A stretch of 64,000 nt of DNA. Source: Halomonas binhaiensis. GTDB taxonomy: Bacteria > Pseudomonadota > Gammaproteobacteria > Pseudomonadales > Halomonadaceae. The DNA is taken from the NCBI RefSeq assembly GCF_008329985.2, contig NZ_CP038437.2, positions 1,240,001-1,304,000 on the forward strand, given 5' to 3'. Under the pieces are notes generated by a model. The model was not told the DNA's origin, made no database searches, and saw only the letters and a program-made list of their open reading frames with translations. Both the position numbers and the translations under genes were made by a program. Positions within the stretch are counted from its first letter, which is position 1. Every line of letters starts with the position of its first letter. Positions 30,950 to 41,326 of this stretch are shown in pieces.

Positions 30950-31456
30950 CTACTCCTCGCTCCATTCGCTGTCGTTCAGGCGACGATGCAGATGCAGCAT
31001 GACCTCGACTTCCTGTTCTGGACGCATGGGTTCCATTCCCAACTCGCCAAAGAGCTCGTTACGTGCCTGAGACCACTCTCCAGGAAGGAGGTCATGGTAG
31101 AGGCTGTCGGCCGGTGCCAGTTCGACGAATGGATCTATACCATAGATATCGAAGAGGCGTGACAGGGCGGCTTCGTCGTCGAATATACCTGCGGTATAGA
31201 GAGTGGCATTGAAGTGATCGCTCTCCAGCTCGCGAATCACATCCAGGGGGCTGACACCCATGCTGGAAAGTTCCTCCAGGCTGTAGTCGCCCAGAGACAG
31301 CGTTTCGTTGTCGAGCCAATCATCATCGGGCTGAATCAGCGTGTGCTTGATTCGGCCATCTTGCAGGCTCCAGGCAATCGCCAGAGGTAAACCGCCATCT
31401 TCGCCAGTTTCCACTGCGATGAAGGCTGGCATTTCAGGCATACTCTCCGTAGCCAT
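30950..31456 (-). CDS. Uncharacterised protein resembling a degenerate DnaQ-type 3'-5' exonuclease
   Basis: 168 residues. The N-terminal run FIAVETGEDGGLPLAIAWSLQDGRIKHTLIQPDDDW, followed by SLEELSSMGVSPLDVIREL and ALSRLFDIYGIDPF, has the layout of RNase-H-fold exonucleases (strand with D-x-E, then a helix and a second acidic motif). However, the first acidic motif is V-E-T rather than D-x-E, and no clear HxxxD or YxxxD motif follows. It is therefore either an inactive relative or a different family; the similarity is my own reading and weak. It starts two bases after the tatD stop, so it is almost surely co-transcribed with tatD. Confidence 0.6.
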   Translation of the reverse strand: MATESMPEMPAFIAVETGEDGGLPLAIAWSLQDGRIKHTLIQPDDDWLDNETLSLGDYSLEELSSMGVSPLDVIRELESDHFNATLYTAGIFDDEAALSRLFDIYGIDPFVELAPADSLYHDLLPGEWSQARNELFGELGMEPMRPEQEVEVMLHLHRRLNDSEWSEE

Positions 31457-31458
31457 AA

Positions 31459-32379
31459 TCAGGACTCCTCTCCTGGCGTTTCACCTGGACCTGTGATGGG
31501 TCCTTTGCTTGAACTTGCTGATGGTGCTGCGATACCAAAGAACGCCAAGGCAGTGGCGGTGCTGCTGGCAGCCAACTGGGCTTCGCTTTCGCCTCGCCAG
31601 TGAGCAATTTCCCGAACGATCCATGGCAGTAGCGCGGGCTCATGGCGCCGCCCCTTTAGCTTGGCCGGAAGATTGCGAGGCAGCAAATAAGGGCAGTCTG
31701 TTTCCACCATCAGGCGATCAGCCGGGATATCCGCTACCAGTTCACGCAGGTGGTGGCCGCGTCGCTCATCGCAGATCCATCCGGTCAGGCCGATATGCAG
31801 GTCCTGATCCAGGTAGCCGTATAACGTGTCTTTGTCTGCCGTGAAACAGTGCACGACTGCATGCTGGATATCATCCCTCCAGGACTTGAGGATGTCGCAC
31901 ATTCGTGCGCCGGCATCGCGCTCATGCAGAAACAGCGGTAAACCGCTTTCTACGGCCAGGCCGAGCTGGGCTTCGAAAGCTCGTTCCTGCTCATTGGGGG
32001 TGGAAAAGTTGCGATTGAAGTCCAGGCCGCATTCGCCAACAGCCACGACTTCAGGCTGGCGATGCAGGTCGGCCATGGCCTTGTGCATCTGGGGCGTCCA
32101 GTCACTGGCGTGATGTGGGTGCACGCCAGCGGTTGCGTAGAGGCTTGGGTAACGTTGGCATAGCGCCACTGCCTGTTCAGCATTGTGCAGTTCGGTACCG
32201 GTGAGCACCAATGTCTGGACACCGGCTGCATGTGCCCGCTGCAGTGTGGCTTCCAGGTCGCGGGCAAAGCTCTCGTGAGTCAGGTTTGCACCGATATCGA
32301 CCAAGGGAACCGGCGAGTGGAAGCGCAATGCTTCGGGAAGCCCTTCGTCGATGGATGGCGAGGAATGGACAGTGGGCAA
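31459..32379 (-). CDS. tatD: TatD family metal-dependent deoxyribonuclease
   Basis: 306-residue TIM-barrel metallohydrolase. The N terminus LVDIGANLTHESF is the TatD-proper form (D-I-G-x-N-L). Metal ligands follow: Glu in GECGLDFNR, His in LFLHERDA, His in VVHCFTA and Asp in ETDCPYLLPRN. TatD has 3'-5' exonuclease activity on single-stranded DNA and RNA and is linked to repair of peroxide damage; it is not part of the Tat translocon. I start at TTG 32379, with GGAG 7 bases upstream; the longer frame from 32478 crosses a hairpin and lacks a ribosome site. The C-terminal 20 residues (Ser/Pro/Gly-rich) extend past the usual family end. Confidence 0.88.
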   Translation of the reverse strand: MPTVHSSPSIDEGLPEALRFHSPVPLVDIGANLTHESFARDLEATLQRAHAAGVQTLVLTGTELHNAEQAVALCQRYPSLYATAGVHPHHASDWTPQMHKAMADLHRQPEVVAVGECGLDFNRNFSTPNEQERAFEAQLGLAVESGLPLFLHERDAGARMCDILKSWRDDIQHAVVHCFTADKDTLYGYLDQDLHIGLTGWICDERRGHHLRELVADIPADRLMVETDCPYLLPRNLPAKLKGRRHEPALLPWIVREIAHWRGESEAQLAASSTATALAFFGIAAPSASSSKGPITGPGETPGEES

Positions 32380-32406
32380 GTGACAGCTCCTTGGATGATT
32401 TCTCAC

Positions 32407-32437
32407 ACGAAAAGTGGCAGTGCCTGCCACTTTTCGT
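32407..32437. promoter_or_regulatory. Perfect 14-bp hairpin upstream of tatD
   Basis: ACGAAAAGTGGCAG, loop TGC, CTGCCACTTTTCGT. It has an A-rich left edge and T-rich right edge, so it looks like a bidirectional intrinsic terminator. Yet it sits between the divergent starts of tatD and uup, in the leader of tatD. It could be an attenuator or operator. Confidence 0.55.
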
Positions 32438-32533
32438 TCAAGCCGAGAATTGTACCTGTAGCACCTCACGGCATGCACCTGACGGTGGGTGCATGAGTTA
32501 CACTGGCGTGATCAAGCAATGGAGAGGTGACGT

Positions 32534-34495
32534 GTGACCCTGCTACGACTGGAGCAGCTGCAACTGGCCTATGGCCATCATATTTTGCTCGACAATGCCG
32601 ACCTGACCCTGGAAAAGGGAGAGCGGCTGGCGCTGGTAGGGCGCAATGGGACCGGCAAGTCGACCTTGTTGCGACTGGTGTCCGGAGAGAGTCAAGCGGA
32701 CTCGGGTGTTATCTGGCGTGCTCCGGGGCTCAAGATCGGTGTGCTCGCCCAGGATCTGCCGGAGGCCAGTGACGAGAGTATTTTCGATGTAGTGGCCCAG
32801 GGGCTCCCCGAGGCGGGTAGTCTGTTATCTGAGTATCATCGGTTGATACAGTCCGACGAACCGGACATGGCCCGGGTGGCGTCGCTGCAGACCCGGTTGG
32901 AAGCCATTGATGGTTGGTCCTTTCATCAGCGCATAGGCGTTGTGCTGAGCCGCCTGGGCTTGCCTGAAGATGCGGCAATGTCATCCCTGTCGGGTGGCTG
33001 GCGCCGACGTGTGGCATTGGCCAGGGCTCTGGTGGCCGAGCCCGACTTGCTGCTGCTGGACGAGCCAACCAACCACCTGGATCTGGACACCATTACATGG
33101 CTCGAAGAACAGGTTGCTTCCTTCCCAGGTGCCGTGCTGTTCATCACCCACGACCGGGCTTTTCTTTCGCGCTTGGCGACCGGTATTCTGGAACTGGACC
33201 GTGGGCGCCTGGGGCGTTATCCCGGTGATTATTCCGCCTACCAGGCTCAGAAGCAGCACGAACTGGAAGTCGAAGCCAAAGAGAATGCCGAGTTCGACAA
33301 GAAGCTGGCTCAGGAAGAAACGTGGATTCGTCAGGGTATCAAGGCTCGTCGAACCCGTAACGAGGGCCGGGTAAGAGCGCTTGAGCAGTTGCGCCGCGAA
33401 CGTAGCCAGCGCCGTGAACGCCAGGGTACCGCGACACTGTCGGTAGATAGCGGGGAGCGCAGCGGCAAGCGTGTGGTGGAGCTGACCAATGTCACTCAGC
33501 ACTTTGAATCATCCACGGTGATTCGTGATCTCAGCATCGAGATTCAGCGAGGTGATCGTATTGGCTTGATTGGCCGCAATGGCGCCGGCAAGACGACGTT
33601 GCTCAAGATTCTGCTGGGGGAACTGGAGCCGAGTGAAGGAGAAGTTCGTCTCGGTACCAAGCTGCAAGTCGCTTATTTCGATCAGCTGCGTGCCGGCCTG
33701 GAGCCGGAGAAGAATGTCTACGACAACGTGGCCCAGGGTAGTGACAGGGTCGTGGTCGGTGGGCGAGACCGCCATGTGATGAGCTACCTGCAGGATTTCC
33801 TTTTCTCCCCTGAGCGAGCTCGTCAGCCTGTCAAAGCGCTGTCTGGTGGCGAATCCAACCGCTTGCTGTTGGCCAAGCTGTTTACTCAGCCTGCCAATGT
33901 CCTGGTGCTCGATGAGCCGACCAACGACCTGGATGTGGAAACACTGGAGTTACTAGAGGAACTGCTACTGGACTTCGATGGTACTCTGTTGCTGGTATCC
34001 CATGACCGCGCTTTCATGGATAACGTAGTGACGAGCGTTCTGGCTTTCGAAGGTGGCGGAGCGGTACGCGAGTACGTGGGAGGCTACAGTGACTGGGTCC
34101 GCCAGGGCGGTAAATTGCCACCTGCTCCTTGGGAAGGTGGTTCACGTTCGGGTAGCAAGGGAGTGGATGGCAGAGCCGAGAAAGCCGGAGTCGAGGGAGT
34201 TGAGAAAGGCACGCTCGAACACGTCAGGTCGGTAGAGAAGAGGGCCGTGCCAGCGCGGCCTGCCAAGCTATCCTACAAGCTGCAAAGGGAACTCGATGCC
34301 TTGCCTGCGGAGATCGAGCGCCTTGAAGGCGAGATCGCTGCATTGGAAGCGGAAGTGGGTGATCCTGCCTTTTATCAGCAGGACTCTGGCTCCATCAATG
34401 AACGTCTCGGGGTGCTACAGGCAACCCAAGAGAGTCTCGAAGCAGCCATGGAGCGTTGGATGGAGCTGGAAGCCATGGCCAGTGGCGAGAACTGA
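32534..34495 (+). CDS. uup: ABC-F family ATPase (Uup)
   Basis: 653-residue soluble protein with two ABC ATPase domains and no membrane part. Domain 1: Walker A GRNGTGKST, signature LSGGWRRRVALA, Walker B LLLLDEPTNHLDLD. A charged linker follows (residues about 240-300: QEETWIRQGIKARRTRNEGRVRAL, the P-site tRNA interaction motif). Domain 2: GRNGAGKTT, LSGGESNRLLLA, VLVLDEPTNDLDVE. The C-terminal extension has a flexible basic stretch and then a coiled coil (LSYKLQRELDALPAEIERLEGEIAALEAEV), as in Uup, which binds DNA or ribosomes. Uup affects precise excision of transposons and ribosome function. The start codon is GTG, with GGAGAGG upstream. Confidence 0.92.
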   Translation: MTLLRLEQLQLAYGHHILLDNADLTLEKGERLALVGRNGTGKSTLLRLVSGESQADSGVIWRAPGLKIGVLAQDLPEASDESIFDVVAQGLPEAGSLLSEYHRLIQSDEPDMARVASLQTRLEAIDGWSFHQRIGVVLSRLGLPEDAAMSSLSGGWRRRVALARALVAEPDLLLLDEPTNHLDLDTITWLEEQVASFPGAVLFITHDRAFLSRLATGILELDRGRLGRYPGDYSAYQAQKQHELEVEAKENAEFDKKLAQEETWIRQGIKARRTRNEGRVRALEQLRRERSQRRERQGTATLSVDSGERSGKRVVELTNVTQHFESSTVIRDLSIEIQRGDRIGLIGRNGAGKTTLLKILLGELEPSEGEVRLGTKLQVAYFDQLRAGLEPEKNVYDNVAQGSDRVVVGGRDRHVMSYLQDFLFSPERARQPVKALSGGESNRLLLAKLFTQPANVLVLDEPTNDLDVETLELLEELLLDFDGTLLLVSHDRAFMDNVVTSVLAFEGGGAVREYVGGYSDWVRQGGKLPPAPWEGGSRSGSKGVDGRAEKAGVEGVEKGTLEHVRSVEKRAVPARPAKLSYKLQRELDALPAEIERLEGEIAALEAEVGDPAFYQQDSGSINERLGVLQATQESLEAAMERWMELEAMASGEN

Positions 34496-34508
34496 GAACC
34501 TGTGCGGC

Positions 34509-34533
34509 GGCCACGGACGCTGTGTCCGTGGCC
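34509..34533. terminator. Hairpin between convergent uup and the usp gene
   Basis: GGCCACGGAC and GTCCGTGGCC form a 10-bp perfect stem with a five-base loop. Only 49 bases separate the two stop codons. No T tract on either side, so termination strength is uncertain. Confidence 0.6.
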
Positions 34534-34544
34534 ACAAAGCTGGC

Positions 34545-34991
34545 TTACTCTTCGCTTTCCTTGCCGACGCGCACCGCGAGCACGTCACACTGGGCTCCAT
34601 GCAGCACGCCAGTGGAAGTGGAACCCAGCAACAGGGCGAAGCCATGGCGACCGTGAGAGCCAACGACGATCAGGTCGACGCCATTATCCTCGGCAAAGCG
34701 ATGGATCTCTGTATCGGGCATGCCGACAACAACATGCTGGTCGTCCTTGGTAACGTGGGCATCGGCGATTTCGCCCAAGCGTTGCTTGGCATGCTCGTCC
34801 AGTTGGTCCTGAATACTGGTCAGGTCCATCGGAATGTCGCCACCATAGGCAAAGCCGAGTGGCTCCAGCGTGTGGATGATGGAGAGTTTTGCGTGGTTGC
34901 GGTCGGCAATCTGCAAGGCGCGCTCGAGGATCTTGTGAGAATCCTTGGTCAGATCAACAGCGACCAGCACATGACGATACTCGTTGCTCAT
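34545..34991 (-). CDS. Universal stress protein, UspA family
   Basis: 148-residue cytosolic protein. The N-terminal strand is YRHVLVAVDLT and the C-terminal ATP-binding motif GSHGRHGFALLLGSTS fits G-2x-G-9x-G(S/T), so it probably belongs to the nucleotide-binding UspFG-like class or to UspA with a retained motif. It begins MSNEYRHVLVAVDL at ATG 34991, with GGAGG upstream. Members accumulate under starvation, oxidative and osmotic stress; the exact role here is not known. It ends opposite uup and is divergent from the uncharacterised gene at 35101. Confidence 0.92.
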   Translation of the reverse strand: MSNEYRHVLVAVDLTKDSHKILERALQIADRNHAKLSIIHTLEPLGFAYGGDIPMDLTSIQDQLDEHAKQRLGEIADAHVTKDDQHVVVGMPDTEIHRFAEDNGVDLIVVGSHGRHGFALLLGSTSTGVLHGAQCDVLAVRVGKESEE

Positions 34992-35100
34992 GGGGTAATG
35001 CCTCCAGCGGCAGTCGATGAGAGAAATCCTGTGTTCAACTCTAGGACGCTCGCGTGGCCAAGACAACGTTATTGATCAACCTTTTACCAGAGGAAGGCTT

Positions 35101-35625
35101 ATGTTATGGGTGATCATCCTGGTGGTGGTGGGCATAGCGTTCGCGCCGGCCATGTGCCTCAGGCCTAGTGCCAGGGAGCGCCATCTGGGCAAGCTGCGAG
35201 ATGCGGCGGTTCATTCTCACGTCAGCGTCAAGTTGGAGACATCGCCTTTGCATGGCGATAACGACAAGATGGCGGCCTATCGTTGGCCTTATCCTGCACA
35301 GCGCCCGGGGCCCGTCTTCATGCTAGTTCGCGAGGAGCATGCCAGTCAGGCATTGAAGCTCTGCGAGCCAGGGTGGCGTTGGCGGATTGAGCCGCTGCGG
35401 CCTATGCCTCCCTCGGTCAACACCAGTTTCCTGCGCTTGCTGTCGAAGCTGCCGGCAGATGCCTGTGTTGTGGAATCCAACGCGAAGGCATTGACCTTAT
35501 GGTGGGACGAATCTCTGGATGTTGAGGATTTCTGTTCCTTGGCGGCTCCTGCTGCGGCGCTTCGTGATGCTCTGCAGGGACGGCCTGACCAACCCAGTGG
35601 AGGTGTGCCTGAGGCACCGATCTGA
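35101..35625 (+). CDS. Uncharacterised membrane-anchored protein
   Basis: 174 residues, not recognised. One N-terminal membrane helix (LWVIILVVVGIAFAPAMCL) with no clear cleavage site is followed by a basic region and a soluble domain rich in Trp, Pro and Arg (AYRWPYPAQRPGPVFMLVREEH, CEPGWRWRIEPLRPMPPSV, LTLWWDESLDVEDF). The topology suggests a bitopic inner-membrane protein with the C-terminal domain in the cytosol (positive residues after the helix). Start ATG at 35101 has AGAGGAAGG upstream. Neighbours (usp divergent, slyA convergent) give no functional hint. Confidence 0.68.
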   Translation: MLWVIILVVVGIAFAPAMCLRPSARERHLGKLRDAAVHSHVSVKLETSPLHGDNDKMAAYRWPYPAQRPGPVFMLVREEHASQALKLCEPGWRWRIEPLRPMPPSVNTSFLRLLSKLPADACVVESNAKALTLWWDESLDVEDFCSLAAPAAALRDALQGRPDQPSGGVPEAPI

Positions 35626-35694
35626 GGCTGGGTCTGCCAGACCTCCCTGAGGTGGCGGGAGGCCTGGTTTCAGAAGGAGCTTGCGGCGGGGAAA

Positions 35695-36150
35695 TCAGCA
35701 GTCGTCGTCTTTGCTTCCATCAGGATTGAGCAGCGCCATGCCGTTGGCCTCGATACGTCCAAGTATTTCGCCGAGTTTCTGCTGATCATCTTCCTCCAGC
35801 CCTGCCAGCATTTCGGCTCGGGCCTGCTTGACGATAGCGTCAATCTTTTCCAGCAGGGGAGTGGCCTGCTTGGTAAGGTGAATGCGCTTGGTTCGACGGT
35901 CCTGGTCACAAGGGTGTCGCTCGACAAGCCCCTGTTCACATAATTGATCCAGCGTACGTACCAGTGAAGGGGCTTCGACGCCAATGGCGCGAGCCAGGTC
36001 GCATTGAGGCTGGCCTTCGGGCATTTGCCACAGATGATAAAGCGTGACCCAGCGCGTTTGAGTCAGCCCCAGTGGTGCCAGGCGCTGGTCTAGAACGGCA
36101 CGCCAGATACGTGGGGCGCGGGACAGCTGTAAGCCAATGTTCTCATTCAT
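35695..36150 (-). CDS. slyA: MarR-family regulator, SlyA-like
   Basis: 151-residue winged-helix regulator close to enterobacterial SlyA: LSRAPRIWRAVLDQRLAPLGLTQTRWVTLYHLWQMPEG, then CDLARAIGVEAPSLVRTLDQLCEQGLVERHPCDQDRRTKRIHLT with the wing signature DRRTKRI. SlyA proteins counteract H-NS silencing and respond to small aromatic or oxidative signals. I use ATG 36150; a TTG at 36162 would add four residues. It ends in an acidic tail (DGSKDDDC). Upstream, on the same strand, is the DUF5924 gene with a gap of 67 bases. Confidence 0.82.
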   Translation of the reverse strand: MNENIGLQLSRAPRIWRAVLDQRLAPLGLTQTRWVTLYHLWQMPEGQPQCDLARAIGVEAPSLVRTLDQLCEQGLVERHPCDQDRRTKRIHLTKQATPLLEKIDAIVKQARAEMLAGLEEDDQQKLGEILGRIEANGMALLNPDGSKDDDC

Positions 36151-36217
36151 GTCGGTTCGCAATTAGGAAGTCTGCAAATAATTTGATTGTCGGAATGCTT
36201 GTGGCGTATTGCAAGTG

Positions 36218-37546
36218 TCACTCCTCCCGGGAATCGTCATTGCCTTTCCCTGAGGAGTACTCCTTGTTGTCCTGTTGCTCTTTGTCCTTGGCATCGTTAT
36301 TTGCCGAGGTTCCTGGGGATTCTTTGCTTGCCCTGGGGGTGGCATCGTCCGTTCCGGCCTGTGCGTACGGTCGTGCTGGCTCCTTTTCTATCGGAGTCTG
36401 TTGATCGGCTGTTGGTTCCGGTGCGGAGCTGCGCCAGTGCAAATTCAGCCCAGGTATACCAACCTGGGGCGTGATATTTCCGTTGGCGAGGGTAGCGTTA
36501 TCTGGATTATCGCTGACGTTGAAATTGATTTCACCAATACGCTGACCGCCACTGGTCATGACATCAATACGCCAGTGTCCCTTGCTGTCATCGGGGAAGC
36601 GCGTCTTATGGGTCCAGGCACGATAGCCCTTGGCCCGACCACCATGGATTTCCAGAGGGATGCGGTCGACCAGCTTACCGTCGCGATACCACTCATGAAC
36701 AATATCTTCACGCAAACCTCGTGGGGCATGGATCGCGGTATAGGCATAGAGCCCCTGTGCCTTCAGGGCTTCGGGAGTCAGGGCGGTACTACCTTGGGGT
36801 TGCCTTGCTTCAACATCGAAGGATGGCGACAGGGCGCTGCCTGATAACCACAGCGTTGCCGGTGGAACCCAGTAGCGTCCGAACCAGGCAAGCGATGCCA
36901 GCAATGGCAATAGCGCGAACATGGCCAGCCAGCGTCCGGGAGTCATGGGGCTCAGCAATTGCAGCAAGCTAGGCAGGCTGAATACGACCATGCACAGAGA
37001 AGCCAGGATCAGGCTCTGAGTGGTCGTCAGCTGCAGTATCAGCGGAAGAGTGACCAGCACGATCAGGAAGACACACTGGGCGTGGAAGACGATGTACAGC
37101 CAGCGCTTGTGCTCAGCCAGGCGGTAGTACAGTGGGTCCAGAATCGACAGCACTGCCATGCACAGCATGGCCAGGGTGAACAACGCTTGGCCACTGGTCC
37201 AGACGGTTGTTGCCAGCAGGAAAGGTAGAGTAAAGAACAGAGTCTCCTGATGAACCATCTGTGTAATGAATGTCATCAGGCCGCGGGGAGATACTGGCAG
37301 ACCACGTTGTTGCAGGCGACGTTCAATGAGGCTTTCCGACAGTAGCAGGAGCCAGGTCAGTATCATGCCTGCTGCAAGCAGGATGCCTAGCCATTGCTGA
37401 CGTTGGACCAGAAAGAAACTTGCGACACCCGTAGCGAAGGCTACCGGTGGCCATACCCAATGCCACGGACGCAACCGCTCCGCCCAGCGCTCGATAATGA
37501 GATGCAGGCGGATCAGAGGACTTGGAGAAGAGGGTGATGGTGTCAA
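36218..37546 (-). CDS. DUF5924/DUF2914 membrane protein
   Basis: 442-residue inner-membrane protein of unknown function. The N-terminal half has about seven or eight hydrophobic segments (DUF5924). After a last helix near residue 230, a soluble domain contains IVHEWYRDGKLVDRIPLEIHGGRAKGYRAWTHKTR and GHWRIDVMTSGGQRIGEINFNV, which match DUF2914. The C-terminal 80 residues are low-complexity, Pro/Glu/Asp/Lys/Ser-rich, and probably disordered. The family occurs in pseudomonads and halomonads; no experimental function is known to me. Confidence 0.75.
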   Translation of the reverse strand: MTPSPSSPSPLIRLHLIIERWAERLRPWHWVWPPVAFATGVASFFLVQRQQWLGILLAAGMILTWLLLLSESLIERRLQQRGLPVSPRGLMTFITQMVHQETLFFTLPFLLATTVWTSGQALFTLAMLCMAVLSILDPLYYRLAEHKRWLYIVFHAQCVFLIVLVTLPLILQLTTTQSLILASLCMVVFSLPSLLQLLSPMTPGRWLAMFALLPLLASLAWFGRYWVPPATLWLSGSALSPSFDVEARQPQGSTALTPEALKAQGLYAYTAIHAPRGLREDIVHEWYRDGKLVDRIPLEIHGGRAKGYRAWTHKTRFPDDSKGHWRIDVMTSGGQRIGEINFNVSDNPDNATLANGNITPQVGIPGLNLHWRSSAPEPTADQQTPIEKEPARPYAQAGTDDATPRASKESPGTSANNDAKDKEQQDNKEYSSGKGNDDSREE

Positions 37547-37862
37547 GGGTATGCCAATGTTCTATGCGAAAGAGAGCATTTTATCAGACCTGGCGTCTGG
37601 TGCAGGCAGGATCCAGAGGATATCTCGTCAATGATCTGCATTAACTGTCTGCCGACCCCTTGCATATGTTCCTTGGTAGGGGTTGACGTCATTCCAGCTT
37701 TGCACCAAGCTGCAGTAAATCAAACGGCCGTATGAATTTATGATTTCACAGCACTAGGGATTCAATGTGCTGTCTTCATCGCTCGCATTCGGAAATGGTT
37801 GGTTGATGTCGTGAAGGCTGTGAACCAACGCTTCCTTCAGTACAACAAGCGGAGACCCCTGG
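37547..37862. other. Intergenic region upstream of fadB
   Basis: 316 bases between the divergent DUF5924 gene and fadB, A+T-richer than the genes. It must contain the promoters of both, but I see no convincing sigma-70 pair. Features noted: TTGACG at 37683, an ACGGCCGT palindrome near 37725, and a short CAGCAC/GTGCTG inverted repeat near 37750-37773. No FadR- or PsrA-like box was recognised. Confidence 0.5.
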
Positions 37863-40028
37863 ATGATCTATCAAGGCAATGCCATCACGGTAGCAAGAGG
37901 TGGTGACGATATCGCCACCCTAAACTTCGACTTGAAGGATGAATCGGTCAACAAGCTGTCCAGCTCGGTGGTGACGGAACTGGAGCAGGCTCTGCAGGCG
38001 CTACGCAGCGAGAGTGGTATCAAGGGGCTGATGCTGGCCAGCGCTAAGGACGCCTTCATTGTTGGTGCTGACATCACCGAGTTTCATGCCATGTTCGAGC
38101 AGGATGAGTCTGAGATTCAGACCATGCTTGAGCATGTTCACAGCATCCTCAATGATCTGGAAGACCTGCCTTTCCCCACTGTCAGTGCCATCAATGGCCT
38201 GGCTCTGGGCGGTGGCTGTGAGGTGGTGTTGTCCACGGACTTCCGGGTCATGGCCGAGGGCGCCAAGATCGGGTTGCCGGAGACCAAGCTGGGAATCTTG
38301 CCCGGTTGGGGAGGCTGTGTGCGCCTGCCACGCCTGATCGGTGCCGACAATGCCATCGAATGGATTGCTGGTGGTGGAGAAAACCGGGCAGATGCTTGCC
38401 TTAAGGTAGGTGCGGTGGATGCCGTGGTCCCAGCCGAGGAACTGGAAGCTGCAGCGCGGGATATTCTGCTGCGGGCCAATGCCGGTGAATTCGATATTCA
38501 GGCTCGCCGTACTGAAAAGCAGTCTCCTCTCCAGCTGAACGCGATTGAGCAGATGATGGCGTTTGAAACCGCCAAAGGTTTCGTGGCAGGAAAGGCTGGA
38601 CCTCACTATCCAGCTCCCGTGGAAGCGATCAAGGTCATTCAGAAGGGCGCTGGGGAAGAGCGCGCCCGGGCACAGGCGATTGAAACCAAGGCATTCATCA
38701 AGCTGGCCAAGACAGAAGTATGCTTCAACCTGGTCGGGCTGTTCCTCAACGACCAAGTGGTCAAGAAGAAGAGCAATCGTTACGCCAAAGAAGCAAGGCC
38801 GGTGCGTCAGGCGGCCGTGCTTGGCGCCGGGATCATGGGCGGAGGCATCGCCTATCAGAGTGCCTCCAAAGGTGTTCCCATTGTGATGAAGGATATCCGC
38901 GAGGAGGCCATTCAACTGGGCCTGAAGGAAGCACGCAAGCTGTTTGCCAAGCAGGTTGAGCGTGGCCGGCTGACCTCTAGCGGCATGGCCGAGAAGCTGA
39001 CCAATATTCGCCCGACGCTGTCCTACGGTGATTTTGCCAATGTCGATGTGGTCGTCGAAGCCGTGGTCGAAAACCCTCAGATCAAGGGGGCAGTACTGCG
39101 TGAGCTTGAAGCCGAGGTAGGGGAATCCACGATTCTGGCTTCTAACACCTCGACTATCTCGATCACTCGACTGGCAGAGAACCTGGAGCGTCCAGAGAAC
39201 TTCTGCGGCATGCATTTCTTCAACCCGGTACACCGTATGCCTCTGGTCGAGGTCATTCGTGGTGAAAAGACAGGTGATGCTGCTGTGGCTGCTACGGTGG
39301 CCTATGCCAAAGCCATGGGCAAGACGCCTATCGTGGTCAACGACTGCCCTGGCTTCCTCGTCAACCGAGTCTTGTTCCCGTATTTCGGAGGGTTCAGCCT
39401 GCTAGTGGAGCAGGGGGCCGATTTCCAGCGTATCGACAAGATCATGGAGCGATTTGGTTGGCCCATGGGGCCGGCATATCTGCTCGACGTGGTCGGCATG
39501 GATACAGCGGTCCATGCCAATGAAGTAATGGCGGAAGGCTTCCCGGAGCGCATGGCGAGAGAAGGCAAGACGGCCATTCAAGTGATGTTTGAAAACGATC
39601 GTCTGGGCCAGAAGAATGCCAAGGGCTTTTATGCCTATGAGGAAGATCGCAAGGGCAAGCCGAAGAAGGTCATGGACGAAGAAAGTGGCAAGCTGGTGGC
39701 CCAGGTGGTAAGCAGCCAACGCGAGTTCAGCGATGAGGACATCATTGCCCGGATGATGGTGCCCTTGTGCATGGAAACAGTGCGTTGCCTGGAAGATGAC
39801 ATTGTCGGGTCTCCTGCCGAGGCCGACATGGCACTGATTTATGGCATCGGCTTCCCTCCTTTCCGCGGTGGTGCACTGCGTTATATCGATGCGACTGGGG
39901 TGGCCGAGTTCGTTGCCCTGGCCGATAGTCTGGCCGAAGAGCTTGGGCCGCTGTATGCCCCTACTGAGCGCCTGCGCCAGATGGCGGCGGACGGTGAAAC
40001 TTTCTACGGCGTTGCCAAAGCCAACTGA
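37863..40028 (+). CDS. fadB: Fatty acid oxidation complex subunit alpha
   Basis: 721-residue multifunctional enzyme (enoyl-CoA hydratase, 3-hydroxyacyl-CoA dehydrogenase, and isomerase/epimerase activities). The N-terminal crotonase domain has [13 protein letters not shown] and the catalytic glutamates in [18 protein letters not shown] and [15 protein letters not shown]. The dehydrogenase domain starts near residue 315 with the NAD-binding [18 protein letters not shown] and has the catalytic His in [15 protein letters not shown] and [11 protein letters not shown]. Length is that of E. coli FadB (729). It forms the alpha2beta2 complex with FadA, encoded 24 bases downstream. Supplies acetyl-CoA for the TCA genes in this window and propionyl-CoA (from odd chains) for the prp operon. 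Confidence 0.95.
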   Translation: MIYQGNAITVARGGDDIATLNFDLKDESVNKLSSSVVTELEQALQALRSESGIKGLMLASAKDAFIVGADITEFHAMFEQDESEIQTMLEHVHSILNDLEDLPFPTVSAINGLALGGGCEVVLSTDFRVMAEGAKIGLPETKLGILPGWGGCVRLPRLIGADNAIEWIAGGGENRADACLKVGAVDAVVPAEELEAAARDILLRANAGEFDIQARRTEKQSPLQLNAIEQMMAFETAKGFVAGKAGPHYPAPVEAIKVIQKGAGEERARAQAIETKAFIKLAKTEVCFNLVGLFLNDQVVKKKSNRYAKEARPVRQAAVLGAGIMGGGIAYQSASKGVPIVMKDIREEAIQLGLKEARKLFAKQVERGRLTSSGMAEKLTNIRPTLSYGDFANVDVVVEAVVENPQIKGAVLRELEAEVGESTILASNTSTISITRLAENLERPENFCGMHFFNPVHRMPLVEVIRGEKTGDAAVAATVAYAKAMGKTPIVVNDCPGFLVNRVLFPYFGGFSLLVEQGADFQRIDKIMERFGWPMGPAYLLDVVGMDTAVHANEVMAEGFPERMAREGKTAIQVMFENDRLGQKNAKGFYAYEEDRKGKPKKVMDEESGKLVAQVVSSQREFSDEDIIARMMVPLCMETVRCLEDDIVGSPAEADMALIYGIGFPPFRGGALRYIDATGVAEFVALADSLAEELGPLYAPTERLRQMAADGETFYGVAKAN

Positions 40029-41231
<1,203 letters not shown>

Positions 41232-41295
41232 GAAAGCCTTGCTGCATGTCGATGCGAATGCATCAACACATATCCTGACACGCAGAAGTGTTTTC

Positions 41296-41323
41296 AAACG
41301 GCTCCGATTGGGGCCGTTTTTTT
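41296..41323. terminator. fadBA terminator (shared with the convergent reductase gene)
   Basis: AAACGGCTCC, loop GATT, GGGGCCGTTT with a T run, i.e. a 10-bp stem with one mismatch. The facing gene ends four bases away. Confidence 0.9.
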
Positions 41324-41326
41324 CGG

